Positions 11,761 to 24,574 of a stretch of 64,000 bases of DNA are shown in pieces. Source of the DNA: Vanilla planifolia (Eukaryota > Streptophyta > Magnoliopsida > Asparagales > Orchidaceae); the NCBI GenBank assembly GCA_023846275.1, contig JAIUJO010000236.1:258001-322000 (forward strand). The letters run 5' to 3'. The notes under the pieces were generated by a model. The model was not told the DNA's origin. It saw only the letters and a program-made list of their open reading frames with translations, and did not search any database. A program made the position numbers and the translations under genes. Each line of letters opens with the position of its first letter. Position 1 is the first letter of the stretch.

Positions 11761-14700
11761 GTAGAGTAGAATAAAGTAGAGAAGAGCAAAGCAGTGTAGA
11801 AGGGAGTAGAGCAAGGTTAGGTTAGGCTAGGCTATGCTAAAGTAGAGTAGAGTAGTGTAGAGTGGGGTATAATAGAGTAGAGTAGAGCTAGGTTTGGATA
11901 GGACAAACTTTGCAAGGTTAAAGTAGAGTAGAGTAGAGTAGAATAAAGTAGACTAGAGTAGAGTTGAGTAAAGTAGTGTTGAGAAGAGTAGAATAGTGCT
12001 AGGTTAAGTTGGGCTAAGTTAGGCTATGCTAGGCTAGGTTACGCTAGGGTAGGCTAGACTACGCAAGAGTGGAGTAGAGTAGAGTGGACTAGAGTAGACC
12101 AGAGCTACGTTAGGATAGGGTAGGCTAGGAAAGGCTAGAGTAGAGTAGAATAGAGTAGGACAGAGTAGTATAGAGTAGAGATGAGAAGAATAGAGTAGTG
12201 TAGAGTAGAGGAGCTTACTTTGGCAATGCTTGGCTAAGGTAGGCAAGCTTAGGCTTGGCTAGGCTAAGTTAGAGTAGAGTAGGGTAGAGCAGAGCAGAGA
12301 AGAGCATAAAAGAGTAGAATTAAGTAGAGTAGATCGAGGGTAGGTGAAGCTAGCCTTAGCTAGAGTATAGTAGAGTAAAGCTAGGTTAAGGTAAGCTAGG
12401 CTAGACTATAGAGTATGACATAGTAGAGTAGAGTAAAGTAGAGTAGACCAGAGAAGGGCGAATAATAGTAGAGAAGAGTTGAGCATAATAGAGTAGAGTA
12501 GAGGTAACTTATGCTAAGATTGGCAAGGCTAGGCTAGAGTGGGTAGTGTAGAGTAGAGTAGAGTATATCAGAGCTTGGTTAGGCAAGGTTAGGTTAGAGT
12601 AAAGTAGAGTAGAGAAAAGTAGAGTAGAGAAGAGATGAACAAAGAAGAATAGAGTAGAGTAGAAAAGAGTGGAGAAGAGCAAAGGAAAGCAAGGTTAGGT
12701 AGGCTAAGTTATGCTAGTCTTGGTTTGAGTAGAGTAGAGTAGAACTAGGTCAGGTTAGGTTAGGCTAAGTAAGGATAGAGTAGAGTAGAGTAGTGTAGAG
12801 TAGAGCTTATTTAGGGTAGGCAAGGCTAGGCTAGGCTAAGTGAAAGTAGAGTAGAGTTGAGCAGAGTAGAATAGAGTAGAGTAGAGCATAGTAGAGTAGA
12901 GTTAGGTTAGGCGAGGCTAAACTAGGCTAGGTTAGAGCAAAATAGAGTAGAGTAGTGTAGAGCTTAGGAGGGTAGAGGGGAGCTAAACAGAGCTGAGTAG
13001 AGTAGAGCAGAGTAAGGTAGAGAAGAGTAGAGTAGAGAAGAGTAGGGAAAATTGAAGCAGAGCAGAGCAAAGCAGAGAAAGGCTTGGTTAGGCTAGGATA
13101 GGCTAGGCTAGGCTTGGCAAGGCTAGGCTTCAGTAGAGTAGAGTAAGGTAGAGCAAGGTTAGGCTAGCCTAGGTTTGAGTAGAGTAGAATAAAGTAGAGT
13201 GGAGTTGAGTAGAGCTATGTTAGGCTAAGCAATGCTAGGCTAAGGTAAGCTAGGCTAGAGTAGAGTAGAGTAGAGTAAAGTAGAGGTCGATTAGGCTAGG
13301 CTAGGCTACAGTAGAGTAGAATAGAGTAGAGTTGAGTAGAGCATAATAGAGTAGAATAGAGAAAAGTAGAGCAGAGTAAAGTTAGGTAAAGTAGAGTAGA
13401 GTAGAGAAGGGTAGAGGAGAGTTGAGGAGAGCAGAGTAGAGTAGAGTAGGTTAAGGTTAGGTTAAGCTAGGTAGGGCTAGGCTAGGTTAGAGTTTAGTTG
13501 AGTAGAGTAGAGTAGAGTAGAGTATTGTATAGTATAATATTGTAGATTAAAGTAGAGTAGAGCAAGGTTAGGCTAGGTTAGATAAGGCTAAGCTATGCTA
13601 GGCTAGGTTAGGCTAGGCTAAGGTAGAGTAGAGTAGAGTATAGTAGAGTAGAATAGAGTAGAGTAAAGTAATATAGAGTTGAGTAAAGCAGAGTAGAGCA
13701 GAGCAGAATAGAGCAAAGCAAGGCAAAATGGAGCAGAGCAAAGCAGAGTAGAGTAGAGCAGATTAAAGCAGAGCTAGGTTTGGCTAGGCTAGGCTAGATA
13801 GAGTGTAGTAGAGTAGAATAGAGTAGAGCTTGGTAGGTTAGGGTAGCCTAGGCTAGGCTTGATTAGGTAGAATAGAATAGAGTGGAGTAAAGTAGAGTAG
13901 AATATAATAGAGTAGAGTAGAGTATAGTAGAGTAAATTAGAGTATAGCTAGTATAGGCTAGAGTAGAGTAGAGTAGTGTAGAGTAGAACTGTTTTAGGTT
14001 AGGCTAGGCTAGAGTACAATTGAGCATAGTAGAGTAGCATAAGACAAGGTAGAGAAGAGTAAAGTAGAGTAAAGCATAGTATAGTAGAGTAGAGAAGAGG
14101 AAAGTAGAGCAGAGAAAAGTAGAGTAGAGCAGAGCAAGGTTATGCTATGTTAGGCTAAGCTAGGCTAGGTTAGAGTAGAGTAGAGTAGAGTGGTTTAGAA
14201 TAGAGTATAGCTAGGTTATGTTTGACAAGGCTAAGCTAAACAAGGCAAGTGTAGAATTGAGTGGAGTAGAGTAGAGTAGAGTATAGCAGTGCAAAGTAGA
14301 GTAGAGTAGAGAAGAATAGGGAAGAGCATAGCAAAGTATAGTAGAGTATAGCAGAGTAGAGCAGAGTAGAGTAGAGTAGAGCAGAGTAAAGTAGAGCAGA
14401 GCTAGGTTAAGCTAGGCTAGGCTAGAGTGGAGTTGAGTAGAGTAGCGTAGAGTAGAGCTGAGCTAGGTTTGGTTTGGAAAGGCGAGGATAGGCTAGGCTA
14501 GGCTAAGCTAAACTAGACTAGGCTAGAATAGTAGACTAGAGTAGTGCTAGTTTATGATAGCTAGAGTATAGTAGAGTGGAGTAGAGTAGAATAGAGCAGA
14601 GCAAAGTAGTGCATAGTAGAACAGAGCAGAGCAGAGCAGAGTAAAGCTAAGTAGAGTAGAGCAGAGCATAGTAGAGCAGAGATGTGTAGAGCTGAGCTGA

Positions 14701-15179
14701 GTAGAGAAAAATATAATAGAGGATAGGAGAGTAGTGTAGAGAAGAGAAAAGTAGAGCAAAGTATAGTAAAGTAGAGAAGAGTAGAGCTAGGTTAGGCTAG
14801 GCTTGATTATGGTAGAGTATATTAGAGTAGAGTAGTGTAGAATAATGTATAGTAGAGCTACATTAGCCTAAGGTAGTCCTGGCCAGGGTAGGCTAGGTTA
14901 GACTAGCCTAGAGTAGTGTAGAGTAGAGTAGAGCTTGTTTTGGCTAGGCTAGGCTAGGCTAAACTAGGCTAGAGTAGAGAAAAGTAGAGTAGAATAGAGA
15001 AGAGTAGAAAAGATAAGAGTAGAATAGAGTAGAGTAGAGTAGAGCAGAGTAGAGTAGAGTAGAGCAAAGTAGAGTAGAACAGAGCAGAGTAGAGTAGATA
15101 AGAGCAGAGTTGAGCAAAGAAGAGTAGAGTAGAGCAAATTAGAGTAGAGAATAGTAGAGTAGAGCATAGCAGAGCTATG

Positions 15180-15194
15180 TTAGGTTAGGTTAGG
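15180..15194. repeat. (TTAGG)3 run
   Basis: Three perfect TTAGG units directly follow a GAGCTATG junction and are followed by TTAAG. The position, immediately after the junction, is where GGTTAGG normally occurs in this satellite. Confidence 0.8.
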
Positions 15195-18145
15195 TTAAGC
15201 TAGGCTAGGCAAGAGAAGGGTAGTGTATAGTAGAGTAGAGTAGATTAAAGTAGAGTAGAGCTGAGTTAGGTTAGGTTAGGCTATGCTAGGCTAGGCTAGG
15301 CTTGGCTAGAGTAGAGTAATATTGTATAGTAGAGTAGAGTAAAGCTAGGTTAGGCTAAGCTAGGCCTGCCTAGGCTAGGTTAGGCTCGATTAGAGTAGAG
15401 TAGAATAAAGTAGAGTATAGTAGAATATAGTGGAGTAGGGTATAGTATCATATAATAGAGCAAAGAAGAGCTTTATTAGGCTAGGCTAGATTAGGCTAAG
15501 CTATAGTAGAGTAGAGTAGTGTAGTGTTAGGTTAGTTTAGGCTAGTTAAGGCTAGACAAGGCTAAAGTAGAGTAGAGTAGATTCGAGCAGAGCTGAGAAG
15601 AGTAGAGTATAGCACTTCATAACAGAGTGGAGAAAAGCAAAGTTGAGCAAAGTAGAGTATAACAGCATAGTGTAGAGTAGAGTAGAGCAAACTATAGCAG
15701 GGTAGAGGTTCGTTAGGCTAGGCTATGTTATGTTAGGCTAGGCTAGAGTAGAGTAGAGTAGAGAAAATTAGAGTAGAGCTAGGTTTGGTTAGTTTAGGCT
15801 AGTATTGGTCAAGTAGAGTAGAGTACAATACAGTAGAGTAAAGCTAGGTTAGGCTAGGCTAGGATAGGCTTTGCTAGGCTTGGTAAGGCTAGAGTAGAGT
15901 ATAGCAGAGTAGAGTAGAGTAGAGAAGAGCTAAGTTAGGTTGGTCTAGGTAAGAGTATAGTAAAGTAGAGTAGAGTAGAGTAGAGTAGAGCAGAGCATAG
16001 CAAAGAAAAGTAGAGCAAAAGAGAGTAGAGAAGAGTAGAGTTGAGTAGAGTATAGTAGAGCTAGGTTAGGTTAGGCTAGGTTAAGTGAGGCTAGAGTAGA
16101 CTAGACTAGACTAGAGTAGATCTAGGTTAGGCTAGGCTTAGTTAGAGTAGAGTATAGTAGATTAGAGTAGAGTAGAGTAAAGTAGGGTAAAGCTAAGTTA
16201 GGCTAGGCATGGATAGGTTATGCTAGGCTAGAGAAGCCTTGGTTGGACTAGGATAGAGTGGAGTAAACTAGAGTAGATTAGGATATAATAGAGTAGAGCT
16301 AGGTTAGACTAGGCTAGGCTAGGCTAAATTAGGGTAGAGTAGAGTAAAATTAAGTAGAGTAGAATAGAGTAGATGAAAGCAGTGTAGAGTAGTGCAAAAG
16401 AGAGAAGAGAAGAGTAGGACAAAGCAAAGCATACCAGAGTAGAGAAGAGCATAGTAGAGTGGAGAAGAGTAGTGTAAAGCAGAGTAGAGTAGAGCTAGAT
16501 TAGGCAAAGCTAGGCTAGGCTAGGTTAAATGAGAGTAGAGTTGAGTATAGTAGAGTAGAGTAGAGTAGAGTATAGTAGAGTATAATATAATAGAGTAGAG
16601 TATAGCTAGGTTAGGCTATGCTAGGCCAGGCTAGGTTAGGCTAGGCTAGGTTAGGCAAGATAAGAATATAGTAGAGTGGAGTAGAGTGGTGTATAGTAGA
16701 GTAGAGTAAGGTTAGGTTATGCTAGGGGAGGTTAGGCTAGGCTAAAGTAGAGTATAATAGAGTAGAGTAGAGAAGAATAGATCAAGGTAGACTAGAGTAG
16801 AGTAGAGCAGAGTAGAGCATAGCAGAGTGAAACATAGTATAGCAGAGTAGAGCAGAGCAAAGATGAGCGAAGCAGAGTAGAGTAGAGCATGGTTAAACTA
16901 TGGAAGTCTAGGTGAGGCTATACTAGCCTAGGTTATGCTAGAGTATAGTACTTTAGAGTAGAGTACAGTAGAGCTAGGTTAAGTTAGGCTAGGCTATGCT
17001 ATATTAGAGTTTATTACAATAGAGTAGAGTGGAGTAGAGTAGAATAGACTAGAGTAGAGTAGATTAGAGTTGATTTGAGTAGAGTAGGGTAGAGTAGAGT
17101 AGAGTAGAGTGGAGTAGAGCTAGGTTAGGCAAGGCTAAGCTTAGGTAGGTAAGGCTAGGCAAAAGTAGAGTAGAGTAGAGTATAATAGAGCTAAGTTAGG
17201 CTAGGCTAAAGAAGAATACAATAAAGTAGAGTAATGTAAAGCAAAGCAGAGCAGAGTAGTGTAAAGGTGGGTAGATTAGAGTAGAGCTAGGATAGCTTAG
17301 GCTAGGCTAGGCTAAACTAGGCTAGGCTAACCTCGGTTAGAGTAGGGTAGAGTAGAGTAGAGTAGAGTAGAGCTAGGTTAGGTTAAGTTTAGCTAAGCTA
17401 GGCTAGGCTAAGTTTGACTAGGGTAGGCTAGGCTAGGATAGAATAGAGTAGAGTATAGTAGAGTAGAGTAGAGTGGAATAGAATAGAGCTAGGTTAGGTT
17501 TGATTAGGCTGGGCTAAGTTAGAGTACAATAAAGTAGAGTAGGATAGAGTAGAGAAAAGGAAAAAAGACCATAATAGAATACAATAGGGCAAAGCAGAGC
17601 AGAATACAGTAGAGTAGAGAAGAGTAGAGTAGAGCTAGGTCAAGCTAAGCTAAGCTAGGCTTTGCTAGCATAGGCTAGAGTAGAATAGAGAAGAGAAGAG
17701 CTAAATAAGCTAAACAAGGTTAGAGTAGAGTTGAGTAGAGTATAATATAATAAAGTACAATAGAGTAAAGTAGAGCAAAGTAGAGTTAAGTTAGGCTAGG
17801 CTAGCCAAGGGTAGGCTATGCTAAGCTTAGCTAGAATAGAGTAGGGTAGAGTAGAGTAGCATAGTGAAGAGTAGAGCAGAGCAAAGCTTGATTAGGCTAG
17901 GCTATTCTAAGTTAGGCCTTACTAGAGTAGAGTAGAGTAGAGTAGAGAAGAGTAGAGTAAAGTAGTGTAGAGAAGATCAAAGAAGTGCTAAGTAGAGGAG
18001 AGCAGAGTAGAGAAAAGCAGAGCAGAGTTGAGCAGAGCAGAGCAAAGCATAGTAGAGTTAGGTTACACTAAGCAATACTTGGTGAGGCTAGGCTAGGCTA
18101 GGTTAGAGTAGAGTAGAGTAGAGTAGAATAGAGTAGAGTAGAGCA

Positions 18146-18203
18146 TAGTATAGTATAATAAGTATAGTATAGTATAGTATAATATTATATAATAGAGTAT
18201 AGT
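18146..18203. repeat. TATAG-rich AT patch
   Basis: A run of TATAG units (GTATAGTATAGTATAG) is interrupted by ATAAG and by ATATTATATAAT. It is the most AT-rich patch I saw and lacks the usual AGAG content. It probably arose by amplification of a TATAG variant unit. The TATAAT strings inside are a by-product of the repeat and are not claimed as promoters. Confidence 0.8.
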
Positions 18204-21045
18204 AAAGCTAGGTTAGGCTAGGCTAGGTTAGACTAAGCTAGGTTAGGCTAGAGTGGAGTAGAGTAGAGTGTGATATCGCTAGGTTAGGTTAGGCTAGGCT
18301 AGGCTTGTGTTTAGTAGAGTATAATAAAGCAGAGTTGAGTTTAATAGAGAAGAGTAGAGCAAAACAGAGAAGAGTAGAGTAGACTGAAACAGAGTAGAGC
18401 AGAGTTAATTTAGGCTAAACTAGGGTATAGTAAAGTAGAGTAGAGTAGAGTAGAGCAAGGTTAGGCAAGGCTAGGTGAGGTTAAAGTATAGTAGAGTAGA
18501 CTAGAGTAGGAGAGCAAAGCAGAGTAGAGGAGAGTGCGACAGTGTAGAGGAGAGTACAACATAGTAGAGTGGAGCAGAGTAGAGCAGAATAGAGTGGAGA
18601 AAAGCAAAGCAGAGTTTAGCAAAGCTGAGTAGAGCAGAGTAAATTTGAGCAAAGCAAGGCTAGGCTAGAGTCGGATAGAGTAGAGTTGAGAGTATAGTAA
18701 AGTGGAGTATAATAAGGTTAGGATAGGTTAGAGTAGAGCAAAGTAGAGTGGAGCAGAGCTAGGTTTAGCTAGGCTAGGCTTGCATAGATTAGGCTAGGTT
18801 ATGCAAGGTTAGAGTGGAGTATAGTAGGAGTAGAATAGAGTAGAGTAGAGTAAAGTAGAGCTAGGTTACGTTAGGCTATGCTAAAGTATTGTAGAGTAGA
18901 GTAGATTAGAGAAGAGTAGAATAGACCAAACTAGAGCAGAGTAATGCAGAGTAGAGCTTAGAAGAGTTAGGTTAGGCTATGCTAGGTGAGGCTAGGTAGG
19001 GCATGGATGGGTTAGGCTAAGCTAGGCTAGAGTAGAATAAGTTAGAATAGAGTAGAACTAGGTTAGGCTAGGTGAAGCTAGGTTAGAGTACAGTAGAGTA
19101 AAGTAGAGTTAGTAGAGTCGAGTAGTATAGAGTTAGTTTAGGCTAAGCTAGGCTAGAGTAGACTAGAGTATAGTAGAGTAGAGCTCGGCTATACTAAATT
19201 AGGCTAGGCTATTAAAGGCTAGAGCAGAGTAGAGTAGAGTAGAGTGGAGCAAAGCAGAGAAGAGTAGAGCAGAGAAGAGCAAAGAAGAGTAGAGAGAGTA
19301 TAGAAGAGAAGAGCAGAACAGAGCCGAGTTGAGTATAGTAGAGCTAGGTTACGCTAAGCGAGGATAGGCTATGTAAAGTAATGTAGGGTAGAGGTTAGTA
19401 GAGTAGAGTAGAGTAGAGCAGAGCAAGGTTAGGCTATGCTAGGTTAGGTCAGGCTAGGCAAGACTAGAGTAAAGTATAGTAAAGTAGAGTAGAGTATAGC
19501 TAGGTTAGGCGAGGTCAAAGTAGAGTAGAGTAGAATAAAATAAATTAGAGCTAAGTTTTTTTAAGGTAGGTTTGGCTAGACTATGCTAGGCTAGAGTAAA
19601 GTATTGTAAATTAGAGTAGAGTAAAGTAGAGTAAAGTAGAGTATAGTAGAGCTATGTTTGGTTAGGCTAGCCTATAGTAGGGTAGAGTAGAGTAGAGTAG
19701 AGTAGAGCAGAATAGAGTAGAGTATAGTAGAACAGAGCATAGTAGAGCTGAGTTGAGCAGAGTTAGGTTATGCAAAGCTAAGCAATGCTAGGCTTGGCTA
19801 GGCTAAGTTAGGAGAGTAGTGTAGAGTAGATATAGGTTGGGCTAAGTTAGATTGGAGTGGAGTAGAGTAGAATAAAGTAGAGTAGAGCAGAGTAGTGTTG
19901 AGCTAGTTTAGGCTAGGCTTGAGTCTAGTAGAGTAGATTAGAGTAGAGTAGAATAAAGTAGAATAGACAAGAGTAGAGTATAATAAAGCATAGTATAGAA
20001 GAGTAGAGTAAAGTAGAGCTAAGTTAGGCTTGGCTAAGATAGGTTAGGCTGGGTTAGAGTAGATTAGGGTAGGGTATAGTGGAGTAGAGTAGAGCTTGGT
20101 TAGGTTAGGTTAGGCCTACTAACTAGGCTAGGCTAGGATGGGTTAGGCTTTGCCATAAAAAAATAGAGTAGAGCAGAGAAGAGCAGGGTAGAGCAGAGTA
20201 GAGCAAAGAAAAGTAATGTAAGGTAGAGCAGAGTAGAGTCAAGCATAGATAGGTTAGTCTAGGTTAGGCTAGGGTAGGCTAGGCTAGGTTAAGCTAGGCT
20301 AGAATTTTAGTAGAGTAGAGTTGAGGTAGGTTAGGATAAGAAAGGCAAGGCCAGAGTAGAGTAGTGCATAGTAGAGTAGAGTAGAGCAGAGTATAGCAAA
20401 GTGGAGTAGAGTAGAGTAGAGTAGAGTAGAGTAGAGCAAAGACCAGTAAAGAAGAGTTAGGTTAGGCTTTGCATGGCTAGAGCTGAGTAGAGTAGAGTAA
20501 AGAAGATCTTAGTTTGACTAAGCTAGGTTATACTAGGCTAAACTAGGCTATAATAGAGTAGATCAATGTAGAGCAGCACAGAGTAGAGCATAATAGAATA
20601 GAATAAAGCAGAGTAGACCAAACCAGTGCAAAACTAGGTTATGCTAGACTTGGCTAAGCTAAGCTAGAGTAAAGTAGAATAGAGTTGAGTAAAGTAGAGT
20701 AGAGTAGAGTAGCTAAGTTAGGATAGGCTAGTCTAGGCTAAGTTAAAGTTGAGTAGAGTAGAATAAAGTAGAGTATAGCTAAGTTAGGCTTAGCTAGGCT
20801 TGAGTAGAGTAGAGTAGAGTAGAGTAAAGTAGAGTAGGGTAGAGTATAGTACAATAGAGCTAGGTTTGGTTGAGCTAAGATAGGTTAGGCTACGCTAGGT
20901 TTGCATAGGCTAGGCTAGAGTAGAGAAGAGTAGAGTAGAGTAGAGTAGAGCTAAGTTAGGCTAGGCTAGGTTAAGCTAAGCTTGGCTAGGCTAGAGTAAA
21001 GTAGAGTAGAGTACAGCTGAGTAGAGAAGAGTAGAGCAGAGCATA

Positions 21046-21105
21046 TCAGAACAAAGTAGAGTAGAGCAGAGAAGATAAGAACAAAGTAGAGTAGAGCAGA
21101 GTAGA
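21046..21105. repeat. 30-bp local tandem duplication
   Basis: ACAAAGTAGAGTAGAGCAGA occurs at 21051 and again at 21081, with near-identical flanks (ATATCAGA versus GATAAGA before each). The offset is 30 bp, six pentamers. Confidence 0.85.
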
Positions 21106-21283
21106 GTAGATCAGAGCAGAGTAGAGAAGAGTAGAGTAGAGTAAAGTATTGCATAGTATAGCTTAGTTAGGTTAGGCTAGGTTATGCTAACCTAGGTTAG
21201 CCTAGGCTAGGTTAGAGTAGAGTAGAGTAGAGCCAAGTAGAGAGGAGTAGAGTATAGTAGATTAGAGTTGATTAGAGCTATGT

Positions 21284-21345
21284 TAGGCATGACAAAGCTA
21301 GGAGAGGATATGTTTAGCTATGCTATGGAAGACTTGGCTGCTCTA
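21284..21345. other. Diverged stretch with poor pentamer phasing
   Basis: The sequence here (including GAGAGGATATGTTTAGC and GACTTGGCTGCTC) departs from both unit families and contains the only CTCTA string I found on the + strand. It is short and flanked by ordinary satellite on both sides. No gene or RNA is recognisable. Confidence 0.45.
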
Positions 21346-21849
21346 GGCTAGAGTAGAGTAGAGGAGAGTATAATAAAGTAGAGTAGAGCTAGGTTAGGCT
21401 AAGCCAAGCTATGCTAGGCAATAATAAAGATTAAGACAGAGTAGAGGAGAGCAAAGTAGAGCAAAAGAGAGTAGAGTAGGGTAGAGAAGAGCATAACAAA
21501 GCAGAGTAGAATAAAGCAGAGCAAGGTTAGGCTAAGAAAGTATTGGCTAGTCATGGCTAGGTTAGGATAAGCAAGGCTCGGCTTGAGTAGAGTATAGTAG
21601 AGTAGAGTAGAGCTTGGTTAGGTTAGACAAGACAAGGTTAGAGTAGAGAAGAGTAAAGTTGAGTAGAGTAGAGTATAGTAGAATAGAGCTAGGTTAGACT
21701 AAGCTAAGCTAGGTTAGGCTAGAGTACAATAGAGTGTATTAGAGCTCGATTAGGGAAGGCTTGGCTAGATTAGAGTGGAGTAGAATAGACTAGACTAGAC
21801 TATAGTAGAGTAGAGTAAAGTAGAGTGAATTAGAGTAGAGTAGAGGAAG

Positions 21850-22173
21850 CAGAGCAGAGCAGAGCAAAGAGAAGTAGAGAAGAGCAAGGTAAAAGAGTTG
21901 AGTAGAGCAATATATAGTAGAATAGAGTAGAACAGAGTAGTATAGAATGGAGCAGAGTAGAGTAGAGCAAAATAGGGCAGAGTAGAGATAGGTTAGGCTA
22001 TGTTAAGCTAATCAAGAATAGGCTAAGGTAATGTAAAGTAGAATAGAGTAGAGCGAGGTTAGGCTAAGGTAGGCTAGGGTAGAGTAGAGTAGACTAGAGT
22101 AGAGTAGAGTAGAGTAAGGAAGAGGAGAGCTAGATTAGGCTAGGCTAGGCTAAGCTTTGGTAGGCTAGGCTAG
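21850..22173. repeat. 350-bp segmental tandem duplication, copy 1
   Basis: The landmark AGAGCAAGGTAAAAGAGTTG at 21881 reappears at 22231, an offset of 350 bp. Downstream, GAATGGAGCAGAGTAGAG, a GATAGGTTAGGCTATGTTAA block and GAGAGCTAGATTAGGC also recur in the same order in copy 2. By the GAGCTAGATT landmark the offset has shrunk to 344 bp, so small indels separate the copies. Confidence 0.9.
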
Positions 22174-22199
22174 AGTAGAGTAGAGTAGAGTGAGCAGAG

Positions 22200-22513
22200 T
22201 AGAGTAGAGCAGAGCAAAGAAAAGTAGAGAAGAGCAAGGTAAAAGAGTTGAGTAGAGAAATATAGAAAAGAATATAGTAAAGCAGAGTAGTGTAGAATGG
22301 AGCAGAGTAGAGTAGGGTAAAATTGGGTAGAGTAGAGATAAGTTATGCTATGTTAAACTAATCTAGAAAAGGCTATGCTAAAGTAAAGTAAAGTAGAGTA
22401 GAGCAAGTTAGGCTATGTTAGGCTAGGGTAAGCAAGGGTAGAGTAGAGAAGACTAGACTAAGATAGAGGAGAGCTAGATTAGGCTAGGCTAGGCTTGGGT
22501 AGGCTAGGCTAGA
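22200..22513. repeat. 350-bp segmental tandem duplication, copy 2
   Basis: This is the second copy of the preceding unit, in the same orientation, with the same order of landmarks and scattered substitutions (for example GCAATATA versus GAAATATA after the shared landmark). It ends where both copies carry a GAGCTAGATTAGGCTAGG block followed by GTAGGCTAGGCTAGA. Confidence 0.9.
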
Positions 22514-22710
22514 ATAGAGTAAAGGAGAGTAGAGTAGAGCTAAGTTAGGCTAGGTTAGGATTGAGTACAACTGAATAGAGTAGAGTAGTGTAGAGCAGAA
22601 CTGAGAAAAGCAGAGCATAGCTCAAAAGAGTGGAGCAAAATAGAGTAGAACAAGCAAAGTAGAGTAGAGCCGAGTAGAGTAGAGGAAAACAAGGTTAGGA
22701 TAGGCTAGGC

Positions 22711-22785
22711 TAGAGTACTGTAGATTAGTATTTGGTTTGGTCTTGCTATACTAGGCCTTATTAGAAGAGTTGTGTAGATTAGTGT
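22711..22785. other. Diverged stretch with poor pentamer phasing
   Basis: Strings such as TTAGTATTTGGTTTGGTC and AGGCCTTATTAGAAG fit neither unit family well. The flanks are ordinary satellite. This may be an old mutated patch. It is too short to assign any function. Confidence 0.45.
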
Positions 22786-24556
22786 AAAGAAGAGTAGAAC
22801 AGAGTAGAATGGAGTAGGGAAGAGTAGAGTAGAGTAGGGTAGAGTAGAGTTGAGCTAGGTTACACTAGGCTAAGCAAGGCTTAGCTAGGCAAGGTTAGGC
22901 TATGCTAGGCTCAGCTAGGCTAGAGTAGAGCAGAGTAAAGCCAGGTTAGGCTAGGCTCGACTAGAGTACAATAGATTAGAGAAGAGTATAGTAGAGCAGA
23001 GCAGAGCAGAGCAGGGTAGAGCAAAATAGAGTATAGTAGAGTAGAGCCTAGTAGAGTGAAGCTTGGTTAGGCGAGGCTATGCAAGGCTAGGCTAGGTAGG
23101 GCTAGAATAAAGTAGAGTAGAGTAAAGTAGAGCTAGGTTAGGTTAGGCTATGCTAGACTAGGTTAGAGTTGAGTAGAGTATAATAGATCAGAGTAGAGTA
23201 GAGTAGAGTAGAGTCTAGTAGAGTAGAGTAAAGTACAATAGTGTAGAATAGAGCAAGGTTAGGCTAGGCTTGGCTAGGCTAGGCTAGAGTAGAGTAGAGT
23301 AAATTAGTGTAGTTTAGAGCTCAGTTATGTTATGCTAGGTGAGGATAGGATAGTGTAGAGTAGAGTAGAGTGTAGTAGAGTAGAGCAGAGTAGAGTAGAG
23401 CAAAGCAAAGTAGAGTAGAGTAGAGTAGAGAAGAGCATAGTAGAGTAGAGCAGAGTAGAGTAGAGTAGAACAGAGTAGAGTAATACTGAGTAGAGTAGAG
23501 TAGATTAGAGTAGAATATAGTAGAGTAAAGTAGTGTAGAATAGAGTATAGTAGAATAGAGTAAATTAGAGTAGAGTAGAGTAGATTATAATATAATTGAG
23601 TAGAGTAGTGCTAGGTTAGGCTACGTTAGAGTAGGGTAGAGTAGATTAGAGTGGAATAGAGTAGAGCAAGGTTAGATAAGGCTAAGCAAGAGTATAGTTG
23701 AGTAGAGCAGAGTTTAATAGAAATGAGTAGAGCAGAGTAGATTAGAGCATTGTAGAGTTGAGCAATTTAGAGAAGAGTAGAGTAGAACAGAGTAGAGTAG
23801 AGCAGAGTAAAGAAGAGTAGTACAAAGCAGAGTAGAGTAGAGCAAGGGTAGTCTAGGTTAAGGTATGCTAGACTAGGCTAGGCTAGAGGAGGTTGAGTAG
23901 AGTAGAGTAGTGAAGAATTGAGCTGGGTTAGGTTAGGCTAGGCTAGAGTAGAGAAGAGTATAGTAGAGTACAGTAGAGTAAAGTATAATAGAGTATAGTA
24001 TAGTTAAGTAGAGTGAAGCTAGATTAGGCTATGAAAGGCTAGGCTGGGATAGGCTAGGTTAGGCTAGGCTAGGCTAGGGTAGAGTTGAGTAGAGTTGAGA
24101 TTAGTATAGTAGAGTAGAGCAGAATAGAGTAAGTAGAGCAAGGTTAGGCTAGGTTCAGGAAGAGTAAAGTAATGTAAAGTAGAGCTACGTTAGACAGGAC
24201 TAAGCTAGGCTACATTAGGCTATGGTTGGCTAGGCTAAGCTAGGCTAGAATGGAGTAGAGTAAAGCTAGGATAGGCTAGGCTATGCTAGGCTAGGTTAGA
24301 GTACATAATAGAGAAGAGTATAGCAGTGCAGAGTAGAGTAGAGTAGAGTAAATTAGAAAAGAGAAGAGTAGAGTAGAGCATAGCATAATAGAGTAGAGCA
24401 TAGTAGAGCAGAGCTAGGCAAGGCTTGGTTGGGCACGACTAGGCTTTGCTATGCAAGGCTAAATAAGGTTAGGTTAGAGTAGAGTAGAGTAGAGTAGAGT
24501 AGTGCAGAGTATAGAAGAGTAAAGTAGAGTAGAGTAGATTAGAGTAGAGTAGAGTA

Positions 24557-24574
24557 GAGGAGAGGAGAGGAGAG
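24557..24574. repeat. Short GGAGA homopurine run
   Basis: Several GAGGA units replace TAGAG, giving a short all-purine run inside a TAGAG-type block. It differs from the background by T to G changes at the unit's only pyrimidine. Confidence 0.8.

Larger units (their letters stand above)
7341..21849. repeat. Ordinary alternating satellite, 7.3-21.8 kb
   Basis: Alternating TAGAG-type and GGCTA-type blocks with no gene. Local features inside are a 30-bp tandem duplication near 11.7 kb, TTAGG triplets at 11038 and 15180, a TATAG-rich patch near 18.15 kb and a 30-bp duplication near 21.05 kb, each listed separately. Short runs of T occur at about 19556-19562. I see nothing else. Confidence 0.9.

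Noticed and set aside
18176..18195. Promoter-like TATAAT / TATATAAT strings
   Set aside because: TATAAT arises throughout the array from TATAG and TAATAG unit variants. There is no downstream gene, and matches are expected by chance in this composition.
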